A DNA stretch of 62,666 bases from the NCBI GenBank assembly GCA_016793115.1, contig JAEUIN010000130.1, positions 1-62,666 on the forward strand, given 5' to 3'. This DNA comes from Planctomycetaceae bacterium (lineage in GTDB: Bacteria; Planctomycetota; Planctomycetia; Pirellulales; PNKZ01). The notes under the pieces were generated by a model, which did no database searches, was not told where the DNA came from, and saw only the letters and a list, made by a program, of their open reading frames with translations. This document shows positions 36,805 through 44,604 of the stretch, in pieces (position 1 is the first letter of the stretch; each line of letters starts with the position of its first letter). A program made the translations under genes and the position numbers.

Positions 36805-36910
36805 TCCGGAGAAGGGAGATCAGGGGATGGAGGAGATGCGGAGAACGGATTTGAGATTCCAGATTTCTTCCTCAATATCCCCTCCTATCCCCCTATCTCC
36901 CTTCTCTGGA
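36805..36910. repeat. Long imperfect inverted repeat between cytochrome and ceramidase-like genes
   Basis: The left arm (36805-36837) and right arm (36875-36910) are about 33 bases each and pair with few mismatches; both carry GAGAAGGGAGAT or its complement. The 37-base loop is AT-richer. It lies 16 bases after the cytochrome stop. It could be a terminator-like structure, but the length and sequence suggest a dispersed miniature element. Confidence 0.75.
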
Positions 36911-37003
36911 CGTGGGACTGCCGGCCAAAAGTTTTGTCGAACGGCGTTGCGGAATGGGTTACGTTGCGGGGTGCGGAAAGCTTCATACAAAGGGGATCGA
37001 ATC

Positions 37004-38512
37004 ATGTTTGAATACCTGCGCAACGTGCACATCTATTTCGCCGATAGATGCGCGGATTTAAGTAAGACAATAGGGGTGCGCATCTATCGAGCGAATAGAT
37101 GCGCACCGACCGGGGCGCAGCGTGATCGTTTTACCCGCCGCACATCGCTCCTCGCGATCGTCGTCGCAGCAGCCGCGGTCGTCGCATGCGGCGATGTTCG
37201 CGCCGCCGAATCGACATGGAAAGCCGGCGTCGCTCAGAAGACTATTACGCCGAAGAAGCTCATGTGGATGTCGGGCTACGGTTCTCGCACTGCGCCGGCC
37301 GAAGGGAAAGCCGACGATCTGATGGCCAAGGCTCTGGTGCTGGAAGACGCCGATAAGACGCGAGTCGTGTTGATCACGCTCGACTTGGTCGGCATCGATC
37401 GGGCCACTTCGCAAGACATTTGCAAGCGGCTCTACGAAAAGTACGGATTCGAGCGGGCTCAGATCGCGATTAACTGCTCACACACGCATTGCGGCCCCGT
37501 CGTCGGCACGAACTTGAAGGCGATGTACGACATCGGTGAGAGCCAGTGGAAGCTTGTCGACGACTACACGGAAGCATTGAAGCAAAACGTCGTCACGGCC
37601 GTCGGCGACGCGCTCAAGAGCCTAGCCCCGGCCGACGTGTATTGGGGGAGCGGCACGGCGACGTTCGCCGTGAATCGCCGCGAGAACAAGGAGGCGGAAG
37701 TGCCGAAGCTGCGCGAGGAGGGGAAGACGCTGAAAGGTCCCAACGATCACGACGTCCCGGTGCTCGCCGTGTACGACCCCAAGGGGCCGCTACGGGCCGT
37801 GGCCTTCGGCTACGCCTGCCACGCGACGACGCTGAGTTTCCAAAACTGGTCGGCCGACTATCCCGGTCGGGCCTGCAACGAGCTACAGCGGCGTAGTCTT
37901 GGCGCGATCGCGCTGTTTTGGGCCGGCTGCGGCGCGGATCAAAACCCGATTCCGCGACGCACCTACGAACTCGCCGAGCACTACGGCAAGCGTTTGGGCG
38001 AAGCGGTCCATAGCGTGTTGCGCGATCGCGACTCGAAGCAGATGAAACCGCTCGCGGGCCGTCTCACGGCCGAATACACGGAGATTCCGCTGAGGTTCGC
38101 CCGCACGCCGACGAAGGCCGAACTCGAAACCGAAGCGGCGAAGGGGAACAAGTATGAGCAAGGCCGCGCGAAGTCGCTGCTCGCGAAGCTCTCGGCCGGC
38201 GAAGCGGTGCCGACGGAGTATCCGTATCCGGTGCAAACCTGGCGACTCGGCGACGGCCCCAGGTTCGTCACGCTCGGCGGCGAAGTGGTCGTCGACTATG
38301 CGCTGCGTTTGAAACAAGAGCTCGGCGCGAAGACGACCTGGGTCGCCGGCTACTCGAACGACGTGATGTGCTACATCCCGTCGCGCCGCGTGCTCGGCGA
38401 AGGCGGTTACGAAGGAGCTTCGTCAATGACGATCTACGGCATGCCGAGCGCGTGGCACGCGATGCTCGAAGAAGCGATCGTGAAAGCGGTGCACGAGCAA
38501 GGGAAGCGGTGA
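37004..38512 (+). CDS. Neutral/alkaline ceramidase-like secreted hydrolase
   Basis: A 502-aa protein of the neutral/alkaline non-lysosomal ceramidase N-terminal family. The ATG at 37004 has an AAGGGG ribosome-binding site. A leader of about 65 residues precedes a hydrophobic export segment (LLAIVVAAAAVVACG). The catalytic domain shows KAGVAQKTITPKKLMWMSGY, ALVLEDADKTRVVLITLDL, the zinc-type NCSHTHCGP, GYACHATTLSFQN and WAGCGADQNPIPR. The family hydrolyses N-acyl amide bonds of ceramides, but many planctomycete members have unknown substrates. The leader is odd: it contains two tandem palindromes (see 37025-37106), so the real N-terminus may be shorter. Confidence 0.85.
   Translation: MFEYLRNVHIYFADRCADLSKTIGVRIYRANRCAPTGAQRDRFTRRTSLLAIVVAAAAVVACGDVRAAESTWKAGVAQKTITPKKLMWMSGYGSRTAPAEGKADDLMAKALVLEDADKTRVVLITLDLVGIDRATSQDICKRLYEKYGFERAQIAINCSHTHCGPVVGTNLKAMYDIGESQWKLVDDYTEALKQNVVTAVGDALKSLAPADVYWGSGTATFAVNRRENKEAEVPKLREEGKTLKGPNDHDVPVLAVYDPKGPLRAVAFGYACHATTLSFQNWSADYPGRACNELQRRSLGAIALFWAGCGADQNPIPRRTYELAEHYGKRLGEAVHSVLRDRDSKQMKPLAGRLTAEYTEIPLRFARTPTKAELETEAAKGNKYEQGRAKSLLAKLSAGEAVPTEYPYPVQTWRLGDGPRFVTLGGEVVVDYALRLKQELGAKTTWVAGYSNDVMCYIPSRRVLGEGGYEGASSMTIYGMPSAWHAMLEEAIVKAVHEQGKR
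37025..37106. repeat. Two tandem palindromes inside the ceramidase-like leader (family 3)
   Basis: The second copy is perfect: GTGCGCATCTAT (37076-37087), loop CGAGCGA, ATAGATGCGCAC (37095-37106). The first, 37025-37055, is the same palindrome with a few mismatches (GTGCACATCTAT, loop TTCGCCG, ATAGATGCGCGG). Both are read in frame as part of the N-terminal leader if translation starts at 37004. They look like a dispersed palindromic repeat that invaded the 5' end of the gene. Confidence 0.85.
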
Positions 38513-38519
38513 GTCGATC

Positions 38520-40955
38520 TTATCCGCCGACGCGGCGGATGAGTTCTTCCAGTCGCGGGTAGTTCCGCTTCGCTTGCGGATCGGCGGCGAGCACGGCGTT
38601 GAGGAATACCGTGGCCGGCGCCGGCTGCTCGGTGTCGAGCGCGCGGCTTGCATACTCGAGCAGCGTCGGGATCACAGCCGGGTTCTGCTTCGCCAACGTC
38701 GTGAACACCTCGGTCGCCTCCGACATTCGCTCCAACGCGATCAAGGCGGTGCCGTAGTGCTGCAACGCTTGCGGATTGTTCGGCTCGTTCTCAAGCGAGG
38801 TTTTGAAGTGTGCGGCGGCGTCGGCCATGCGGCCGCCGCCGGGATCGCGCAGCAGGAGCCAACCGAGGTCGTAATGAACGCCGGCGATGAACTGCTTGCG
38901 CCCTTCGACGGCGTCGGGCAGGTGCGGCAGTGCGTCGAGCGTCTTTTTCAGCCACTGCTCGGCTTCGGCGTCGCGATTGACTAAATCGTAGTATTGAGCC
39001 AGCGGGAGCATGGCCTGCACGTTGAGCGGGTCGACGGCCAAAGCACGCTTGTAGGCCGCTTCGGCCTTCGCGCCCCATTGCTCGATTGCAACTTGGGCGG
39101 CACGCGGGCTGCTCTCGGTGTCGCTGGAGTTTAGCAGGCGCACATAGGCGTTGCCGAGCGTGACGTTGGTCGCCGAGGCGTCGACGGTTTCCTGTTGGCC
39201 CGCTTCCCACTCTTTGAAGACCTTCCAGAACAGCTCTTGGTCTTGCGGCGCAAGTTGGGCGCGCGGCACTTGCGTGAGCACGTTGGCCGCTTCGGTGCGA
39301 ACCGAGCGGAAGGGGTCGCTCATCAGCTCGACGAGCTTTTCGCGGAGGGCGGCGGCTTCGGCCGGGTTCGTCGCGATAGCCCGAATCGCGGCAACGCGGA
39401 CCAGCGGCTCGGCGTCGTCGAGCGCTTTGCGGAGCGCATCGCGGGCGGACTGCTCGCCGTAGCCTGCCAAAAGAGCGACCGCGCTCGCGCGCACGACCGA
39501 TCCGACGGCCGCGGCTCGCTGCTCGCTCGTGTCGGTCGGCTTCTTGCGGGCTAAGTCGATGAGACCTTGGGCGGCGTGCGGCTCATGGCGGCGGCCGTGT
39601 TCGAGGATCTCGCCGAAGTGCGGCTTGTCGAGTCGCTTCGTGCCGAACCACTCGACGACCTTGGCCGCTTGCCAATCGACGTTTTCCTCCGGCTTCGAGT
39701 GGCAGTTTTGGCAAGCGTTCGGTGTGCCGAGCTTCTTCGTCAAGTCGGGTCGCGGAATGCGAATGCTGTGGTCGCGCCGCGGATCGACTTCCATGTAGGT
39801 GCGTTCTGGCATGTGGCATTCAACGCACTTCGCCCCGGTCGAATCCGGTTTGTGGTGATGATGGCTCGGCGTGTCGTACTTCGCCGGCGTGTGGCACTGT
39901 CCGCAAAGAGCGTTGCCCTCGAACTTAGGACGCAGGCTGTGCGGATCGTGGCAATTCGAGCATCGAACTCCCTCGCGAAACATGCGGCTCTGAAGGAACG
40001 AGCCGTATTCGTAGAGTTCCTCCTTGATTTGACCGTCGGCGAAGTAGAGTGAGCCGTCGATCTTCTCGGGCTCGTAGAAGTCGAAAAACGATTTGCCGGG
40101 GCGGTAGTCGCCGTGAACGATGCGGCGGCGCGAGTGGCACTGGGCGCACGTCTCGATCTCGCCGAGCGAGTCGGGGCCTTTGAGCTTATTGAGCGCGTAG
40201 CTGTGGTAGTGGCGCGGATCCCAGAATCCAAGCACTCCCTCGGCGCGGGCCACATGCTCGCTCGCGGGACCGTGGCAGGCCTCGCAGCTTACATCGATCT
40301 CGGACCACGTCGTGTGATAGGTATTCGTCGCGAGATCGAACGTCTTCCGCAGGTCCGTGCTGTGGCACTCGGCGCACATGTAGTTCCAATTTTGGCCGCC
40401 TCCCGTCCAATGGAGCCAATCGCCTGCGGGAATCTTGCGATTGGGATAAAGATGAAACCAACGGCCTCGATGGGTGTCCCAAGCGATCGAGAGCACCTGG
40501 ATGCGTCCGCCGGGGAGTTCGACTTCGTCCCCTTGGGGAGTGCGCACTTTCTTCTTCTCGGGAAACTCCACCATGTATTGCTGGAGCGGATCGACCCCGA
40601 AGACGTACTTGATTTCGAAGGTGGCAAGTTTGCCGTCTTCGCCGTCGGTCGTGACGAAGAACCTGCCGTCTTTGCGGAAAAATTTTGATGTCACGCCTTC
40701 GTGGGTGAACGCTTTATCGGCGAAGGCCGCGAGGTCGACGACCGTTTCTTCCGTGGCGGGGTCCATCGCCAAGTCGTGATGGGAGCCGGTCCACTTTTGC
40801 AGCTGGTCGGCATGGCAAGCGGCGCAAGAATTGCGACCGACGAACGTTGCGTCAAACGTTTTCGAATTCTGCGTGCTTCGGTACGACCAAGAACCGAGCG
40901 CAAGGGAAGCCGCTAAAAGCAATGCAGTGACGACGATCCAACGAAGCCCGCCCAC
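38520..40955 (-). CDS. Octaheme c-type cytochrome with HEAT and TPR-like C-terminal half
   Basis: An 811-aa exported multiheme protein. The start is GTG at 40955; a signal/anchor segment (IVVTALLLAASLALGSW) follows. The N-terminal half holds eight CxxCH heme sites (CAACH at 44-48, then CAECH, CEACH, CAQCH, CSNCH, CGQCH, CVECH and CQNCH) with a cytochrome-c554-like arrangement. The C-terminal half has HEAT-like repeats (VRVAAIRAIATNPAEAAAL) and tetratricopeptide repeats (AEAAYKRALAVDPLNVQAML). It probably carries electrons in the periplasm and binds partner proteins through the repeats. The substrate, if any, is unknown. It converges on the ceramidase-like gene. Confidence 0.92.
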   Translation of the reverse strand: MGGLRWIVVTALLLAASLALGSWSYRSTQNSKTFDATFVGRNSCAACHADQLQKWTGSHHDLAMDPATEETVVDLAAFADKAFTHEGVTSKFFRKDGRFFVTTDGEDGKLATFEIKYVFGVDPLQQYMVEFPEKKKVRTPQGDEVELPGGRIQVLSIAWDTHRGRWFHLYPNRKIPAGDWLHWTGGGQNWNYMCAECHSTDLRKTFDLATNTYHTTWSEIDVSCEACHGPASEHVARAEGVLGFWDPRHYHSYALNKLKGPDSLGEIETCAQCHSRRRIVHGDYRPGKSFFDFYEPEKIDGSLYFADGQIKEELYEYGSFLQSRMFREGVRCSNCHDPHSLRPKFEGNALCGQCHTPAKYDTPSHHHHKPDSTGAKCVECHMPERTYMEVDPRRDHSIRIPRPDLTKKLGTPNACQNCHSKPEENVDWQAAKVVEWFGTKRLDKPHFGEILEHGRRHEPHAAQGLIDLARKKPTDTSEQRAAAVGSVVRASAVALLAGYGEQSARDALRKALDDAEPLVRVAAIRAIATNPAEAAALREKLVELMSDPFRSVRTEAANVLTQVPRAQLAPQDQELFWKVFKEWEAGQQETVDASATNVTLGNAYVRLLNSSDTESSPRAAQVAIEQWGAKAEAAYKRALAVDPLNVQAMLPLAQYYDLVNRDAEAEQWLKKTLDALPHLPDAVEGRKQFIAGVHYDLGWLLLRDPGGGRMADAAAHFKTSLENEPNNPQALQHYGTALIALERMSEATEVFTTLAKQNPAVIPTLLEYASRALDTEQPAPATVFLNAVLAADPQAKRNYPRLEELIRRVGG

Positions 40956-41252
40956 TCGTTACAACCAGCCTTTAAAAGTGACGAAGATCACCCACGCCGC
41001 CTATCCCGCGACCGCGACAAACTGACGGAATTGCGGCCCCGTCTCCGATGAGCACAATCGCAAGTCGAGAGCACCGCCGGTCGCGGAACGCTTGCCAACA
41101 AGCAACCTCGACGTCCGTGTCTAATTCCAGTTTAGCTAAGAAACCCGGGCGGGTGTGGCTCCGGCGTCGAAAAGATTACCCGTATGAGGCGCGCCGCAAC
41201 ACGGCGCCGTAAACACTTGATGATCGAGTGAGATCGCCGAGCGGAGAGAGGA
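40956..41252. other. Divergent intergenic region, cytochrome / DinB
   Basis: In these 297 bases I see no gene. It must contain promoters for the octaheme cytochrome and the DinB-like gene. No clear operator-like palindrome. Confidence 0.35.
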
Positions 41253-41774
41253 ATGATTTTGTCTGGACAAACGATCAACGTTGCCTTGAAGCAAACCCTG
41301 GAGCAAATCCAGGCCGCCCGCTGTTACACTTTGGAACTGCTGCAGGATCTCTCACCGGAAGATTGGTTCGCGATGCCGGGCGGGGTGTCGCACATCGCTT
41401 GGCAAGTGGGGCACTTGGCGACGGCGGAATACCGTCTTTGTCTCGATCGGATTCGCGGTGAGCGTGCGGACGACGGCCGATTGATTTCGCTGGCGATGTT
41501 GACATTGTTCGGCCGCGGTTCGGTGCCGATTGCCGAAGCCGAGAAATACCCGCCCATGAGCGATATCCGAGCCGCGCTGGAGCGAGTTCATAAAGCGACG
41601 ATGATGGAATGCGCTCGGCTTAGCGACGATGATCTCAGCCTCGCTCCGCTACGATCGCATAAGTACTTCAGTACCAAGCTGGGCTCTCTGCAGTGGTGCT
41701 CGCGCCACGAAATGGCGCACGCGGGGCAAATTGCTCTGTTGCGACGAATGATCGGTAAGCCGCCGCTCTGGTGA
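41253..41774 (+). CDS. DinB-family metal-binding four-helix protein
   Basis: A 173-aa protein with a good GAGAGAGG ribosome-binding site. The DinB/YfiT-like four-helix bundle is visible in LKQTLEQIQAARCYTLELLQ, then GGVSHIAWQVGHLATAEYR (first metal His) and WCSRHEMAHAGQIALLRRM (second His pair). Members bind a divalent metal and act as thiol transferases or nucleases in stress responses; the specific role here is unknown. The rsmA gene follows after 66 bases. Confidence 0.87.
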   Translation: MILSGQTINVALKQTLEQIQAARCYTLELLQDLSPEDWFAMPGGVSHIAWQVGHLATAEYRLCLDRIRGERADDGRLISLAMLTLFGRGSVPIAEAEKYPPMSDIRAALERVHKATMMECARLSDDDLSLAPLRSHKYFSTKLGSLQWCSRHEMAHAGQIALLRRMIGKPPLW

Positions 41775-41840
41775 TTATGCGAGGTCGCAAGGGTAAGCCA
41801 CCCCTTCTGGGCGAGGCGTCGATGCGGCATACTGACCGGT

Positions 41841-42746
41841 ATGACGCGGCAAACTCTTAGTTACCTAATGAAACGGCTCGGCGACGTTGGGATTCATCCC
41901 AAGTCGAAGCACGGGCAAAACTTCCTGATCGATCTCAATTTGCTGGAGATGATCGCCGAGACGGCGCAGCTTGAGCCGACCGACGTCGTTTTAGAGGTCG
42001 GCACCGGGACAGGCTCGCTCACCGCGCTCGTCGCCCCGCAAGTTGCGGAAGTCGTGACCGTCGAGGTCGATCCGCAAATGCATCAGCTGGCGAGCGAGGA
42101 GTTGATCGAGCGCGAGAACGTGTCGCTGCGCCTGCACGACGCGCTGGCCGGCAAGCACCAAATCGATCCAGGCTTGTTGGAAGAACTGGCCGCCAAACTG
42201 GCGGTCGATCCGCGCCGCAAACTGAAATTAGTCGCCAACTTGCCGTACCATATTGCGACTCCGCTGATTTCAAACTTGCTGCTCTGCCCGCTGGTTCCCG
42301 TCTCCATGACCGTAACGATCCAGAAAGAGTTGGCGGAGCGGATTTGCGCGGCTCCTTCCACGCGCGACTACAGCGCGCTGAGCGTGTGGGTGCAATGCCA
42401 GTGCGACGCGAGAATCGTGAGGGCGATGGCGCCGAGCGTCTTTTGGCCGCGGCCGAAAGTGGACTCGGCGATCGTACATATTTCCCTCGTCCCCGAGCGA
42501 CGTGCCGTCGTCGGCGACTTATCCGCGTTTCACCGCTTCGTCCGCACTGTTTTCTTGCAACGCCGCAAGTTCTTACGCTCGGCGCTCGTCAATGCGTTCA
42601 AAGAATCGCTTACCAAGCCGCAGATCGACGAAATCTTGGGCAAACTCGGTTTTCACGAGTCGTGTCGCGCGGAGGAATTGCCGTGGCAAGATCTGTTGCG
42701 CCTCAGCAACGCACTGCAAGAAGCCGCCGGCCGAGCGCGTCCGTAG
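41841..42746 (+). CDS. rsmA: 16S rRNA dimethyladenosine transferase
   Basis: A 301-aa RNA adenine dimethylase (KsgA/RsmA) that converts two adjacent adenines in helix 45 of 16S rRNA to N6,N6-dimethyladenine. Motifs are KSKHGQNFLIDLNLLEMI, motif I VVLEVGTGTGSLTALVA, VTVEVDPQM, and the catalytic VANLPYHIATPLISNLL (N-L-P-Y). The C-terminal region has FWPRPKVDSAIVHISL and RRKFLRSALVNAF typical of the family. The length is normal. It follows the DinB-like gene and precedes the convergent PIG-L gene. Confidence 0.95.
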   Translation: MTRQTLSYLMKRLGDVGIHPKSKHGQNFLIDLNLLEMIAETAQLEPTDVVLEVGTGTGSLTALVAPQVAEVVTVEVDPQMHQLASEELIERENVSLRLHDALAGKHQIDPGLLEELAAKLAVDPRRKLKLVANLPYHIATPLISNLLLCPLVPVSMTVTIQKELAERICAAPSTRDYSALSVWVQCQCDARIVRAMAPSVFWPRPKVDSAIVHISLVPERRAVVGDLSAFHRFVRTVFLQRRKFLRSALVNAFKESLTKPQIDEILGKLGFHESCRAEELPWQDLLRLSNALQEAAGRARP

Positions 42747-42753
42747 CCGAACG

Positions 42754-43578
42754 CTAGGGCACAAAGGGAAACAGCCTAGCTCGCAACTCCGCGGTGAGCG
42801 GAGCGGCATACTCGCTGATTTCGTAGACTTCCACCCACTCGATCTTCTTGCCGAGATCTGCGCCGTAGGTCGATGTGATCTCTCGGCGGTAGCGCTCGAC
42901 TTGCGGGCGTTGACGAGCGGCGTATTTGTCGTGCAACCAGTGACGCCGGCCGGCTTCGCCGAGCGGCACTTCGCTCAATTCATTTTGGTTGAACGGCAGC
43001 CATTCGAACATTTGCGATTTGTGACAGGCCAGCATTTCGACGATTTTGTCGAACTGCTTCGTCACATCGACCACCACGTCGGCTTGGAGCGGATAGGGTT
43101 TCGTAAAGCGATCAGGTACGAAGGCCACGACGGGATCTTTTCGAAGAACGGGCACGTCGGACACGATCGCCGGCACGGTGACCATGTACGATGCGTCGCG
43201 CACGGCGTCGCCCACCGCACGATGGTCCGGGTGGTAGTCGTTATTGCGGTGCGTGAGCACTAGATCGGGAGCGAAGCTGCGGATTTCCGCGATGATGCGG
43301 AAGCGCACTTCGAGCGTCGGCTGCAGGCGGCCGTCGGGAAAGTCCCAAACCTCGGCTGCCGCTCCGATCACCTTCGCGGCGGCCGCCGCTTCGGCACGGC
43401 GTCTGGCCGTCAGAGCCGGCCCGGATTGCTCATGGTGTCCCGATTCGCCGTTCGTGACGGTGACGATTTTTACCGTGTGCCCCAACTCCCGATAGATCGC
43501 CATCAATCCACCGCAGTGAAACTCCGCGTCGTCCGGATGAGCGACGATCACGAGGATTCTCAAAGGTTGTTGTGCCAT
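42754..43578 (-). CDS. PIG-L/LmbE-family deacetylase
   Basis: A 274-aa zinc hydrolase. The zinc motif HPDD is at 14-17 (IVIVAHPDDAEFHCGGLMA) and the second site is THRNNDYHPDHRAVGDAV. Family members deacetylate N-acetylglucosaminyl groups (PIG-L, MshB, BshB). The start is uncertain: ATG at 43578 is chosen, but ATG at 43623 is possible, and neither has a strong ribosome-binding site. A bacillithiol-type role would need BshA and BshC; a faintly BshC-like protein is at 18186. It is divergent from the 75-aa gene. Confidence 0.88.
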   Translation of the reverse strand: MAQQPLRILVIVAHPDDAEFHCGGLMAIYRELGHTVKIVTVTNGESGHHEQSGPALTARRRAEAAAAAKVIGAAAEVWDFPDGRLQPTLEVRFRIIAEIRSFAPDLVLTHRNNDYHPDHRAVGDAVRDASYMVTVPAIVSDVPVLRKDPVVAFVPDRFTKPYPLQADVVVDVTKQFDKIVEMLACHKSQMFEWLPFNQNELSEVPLGEAGRRHWLHDKYAARQRPQVERYRREITSTYGADLGKKIEWVEVYEISEYAAPLTAELRARLFPFVP

Positions 43579-43839
43579 CGTTGATATCGCATGAGAGAAT
43601 GAAAGGTCGATCGGAGCTGACATTTCGGAGGGTCGCCGGCGGCGCACACGCATTGTAATCGTCGTGATCGCCGCTAGGCGAGCGCGCAGAGTCGCGTTGC
43701 TGGTCCCTAAGGCGAGAAAACAGAGCGAATTAATCCGGTTGGTTCGACCGGCTCTCCCCCAACTGCAAAGCGGCGGGTATGCTCTGAGGAGCGTAGCGTC
43801 TCCGACACCCATTGGCGGGAATTAGAGGGAGCCGAGTTC

Positions 43840-44067
43840 ATGCAGTTCATCGAACTCTCGGGCAAAGTTCTGATGGAAATGGAAGGAATCGACGCGCTCA
43901 ACGTCGACGAGCTCCGCGGCCTCGGTATGACCGACACAAGTGTCGTGCGCATCAATCGCCAGGGGGATATCGAACTCCGCCGCAGAGACAGTTGGGACGT
44001 TATCGGCGGCCTGCTCGGTGATTTCGACCATAAGATTCGCGAAGCGACCGGCATGGACTGGGCGTAA
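43840..44067 (+). CDS. Small conserved-looking protein, unknown
   Basis: A 75-aa acidic protein with GGGAG ribosome-binding site upstream. It contains MEMEGIDALNVDELRGLGMTD in the middle and ends with LGDFDHKIREATGMDWA. Helical and beta content look balanced, with no membrane segment or known motif. It lies in the divergent space between the PIG-L gene and a second tiny gene at 44289; the two could form a pair but are 221 bases apart. Confidence 0.6.
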   Translation: MQFIELSGKVLMEMEGIDALNVDELRGLGMTDTSVVRINRQGDIELRRRDSWDVIGGLLGDFDHKIREATGMDWA

Positions 44068-44288
44068 AGTGAAACGGTGGACCGTCTTGCCGTTGACGGG
44101 ATCGCCGTCCAACCAGGAGCGGCACCGCACTGTCCGGATGTATAGACTCTTCGGATCGAGAAATTTGTTCGCTGCCGTTTCCGGCCCGCGGGTTGTGATA
44201 TTGCGTCGAACCTGCGTCGCTTTAAAATAGAAGTGACGCGACGAAGTTGGTCTGCCACCCACAATTTTTTTGATGCGAGGACGTCCCC

Positions 44289-44510
44289 TTGTTGACTGAG
44301 CAAGAGGTTTCCCGAAGTTGGAATCGTCTGTTTGCCGGCGGCGTCGAAGTGACCGCCGAGACGTTCACCAAGGCGGAGACCTTGTTGGAAGAGTTGCGGC
44401 CTGAGAGCCCGCTCTATCATCGCCTGCAGAATGAGTTGGAGGAAATCCGCATTCTGAAGAATGGCACGAAGGGTAAAGCCAAGAAGCGTCCGGCAAAGCT
44501 GAAAATCTAG
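44289..44510 (+). CDS. Small basic-tailed protein, unknown (TTG start)
   Basis: A 73-aa protein with TTG start and a clear AGGAC-type ribosome-binding site. The sequence reads as one long helical pair (EQEVSRSWNRLFAGGVEV, FTKAETLLEELRPESPLYHR, LQNELEEIRILKN) and ends in a Lys/Arg-rich tail (KGKAKKRPAKLKI), which may bind nucleic acid. A TTG four bases later is an alternative. A bidirectional terminator follows at 44537-44572. Confidence 0.6.
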   Translation: MLTEQEVSRSWNRLFAGGVEVTAETFTKAETLLEELRPESPLYHRLQNELEEIRILKNGTKGKAKKRPAKLKI

Positions 44511-44536
44511 TTCGCTCGTTCGTGAAGTATCCGTGC

Positions 44537-44572
44537 GAAAAAAAAGGCCGGCTCCGAGATGGAGCCGGCCTT
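44537..44572. terminator. Bidirectional rho-independent terminator
   Basis: The stem AAGGCCGGCTCC / GGAGCCGGCCTT (loop GAGAT) has eight A on its left side, giving a U-tract for transcripts on the minus strand (BBP7 gene, stop at 44605). The plus-strand side is followed by TTAGTCGTTT, a weaker tract for the 73-aa gene. Confidence 0.9.
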
Positions 44573-44604
44573 AGTCGTTTGGCGAGACAAGCGGTCGGAA
44601 TCGC

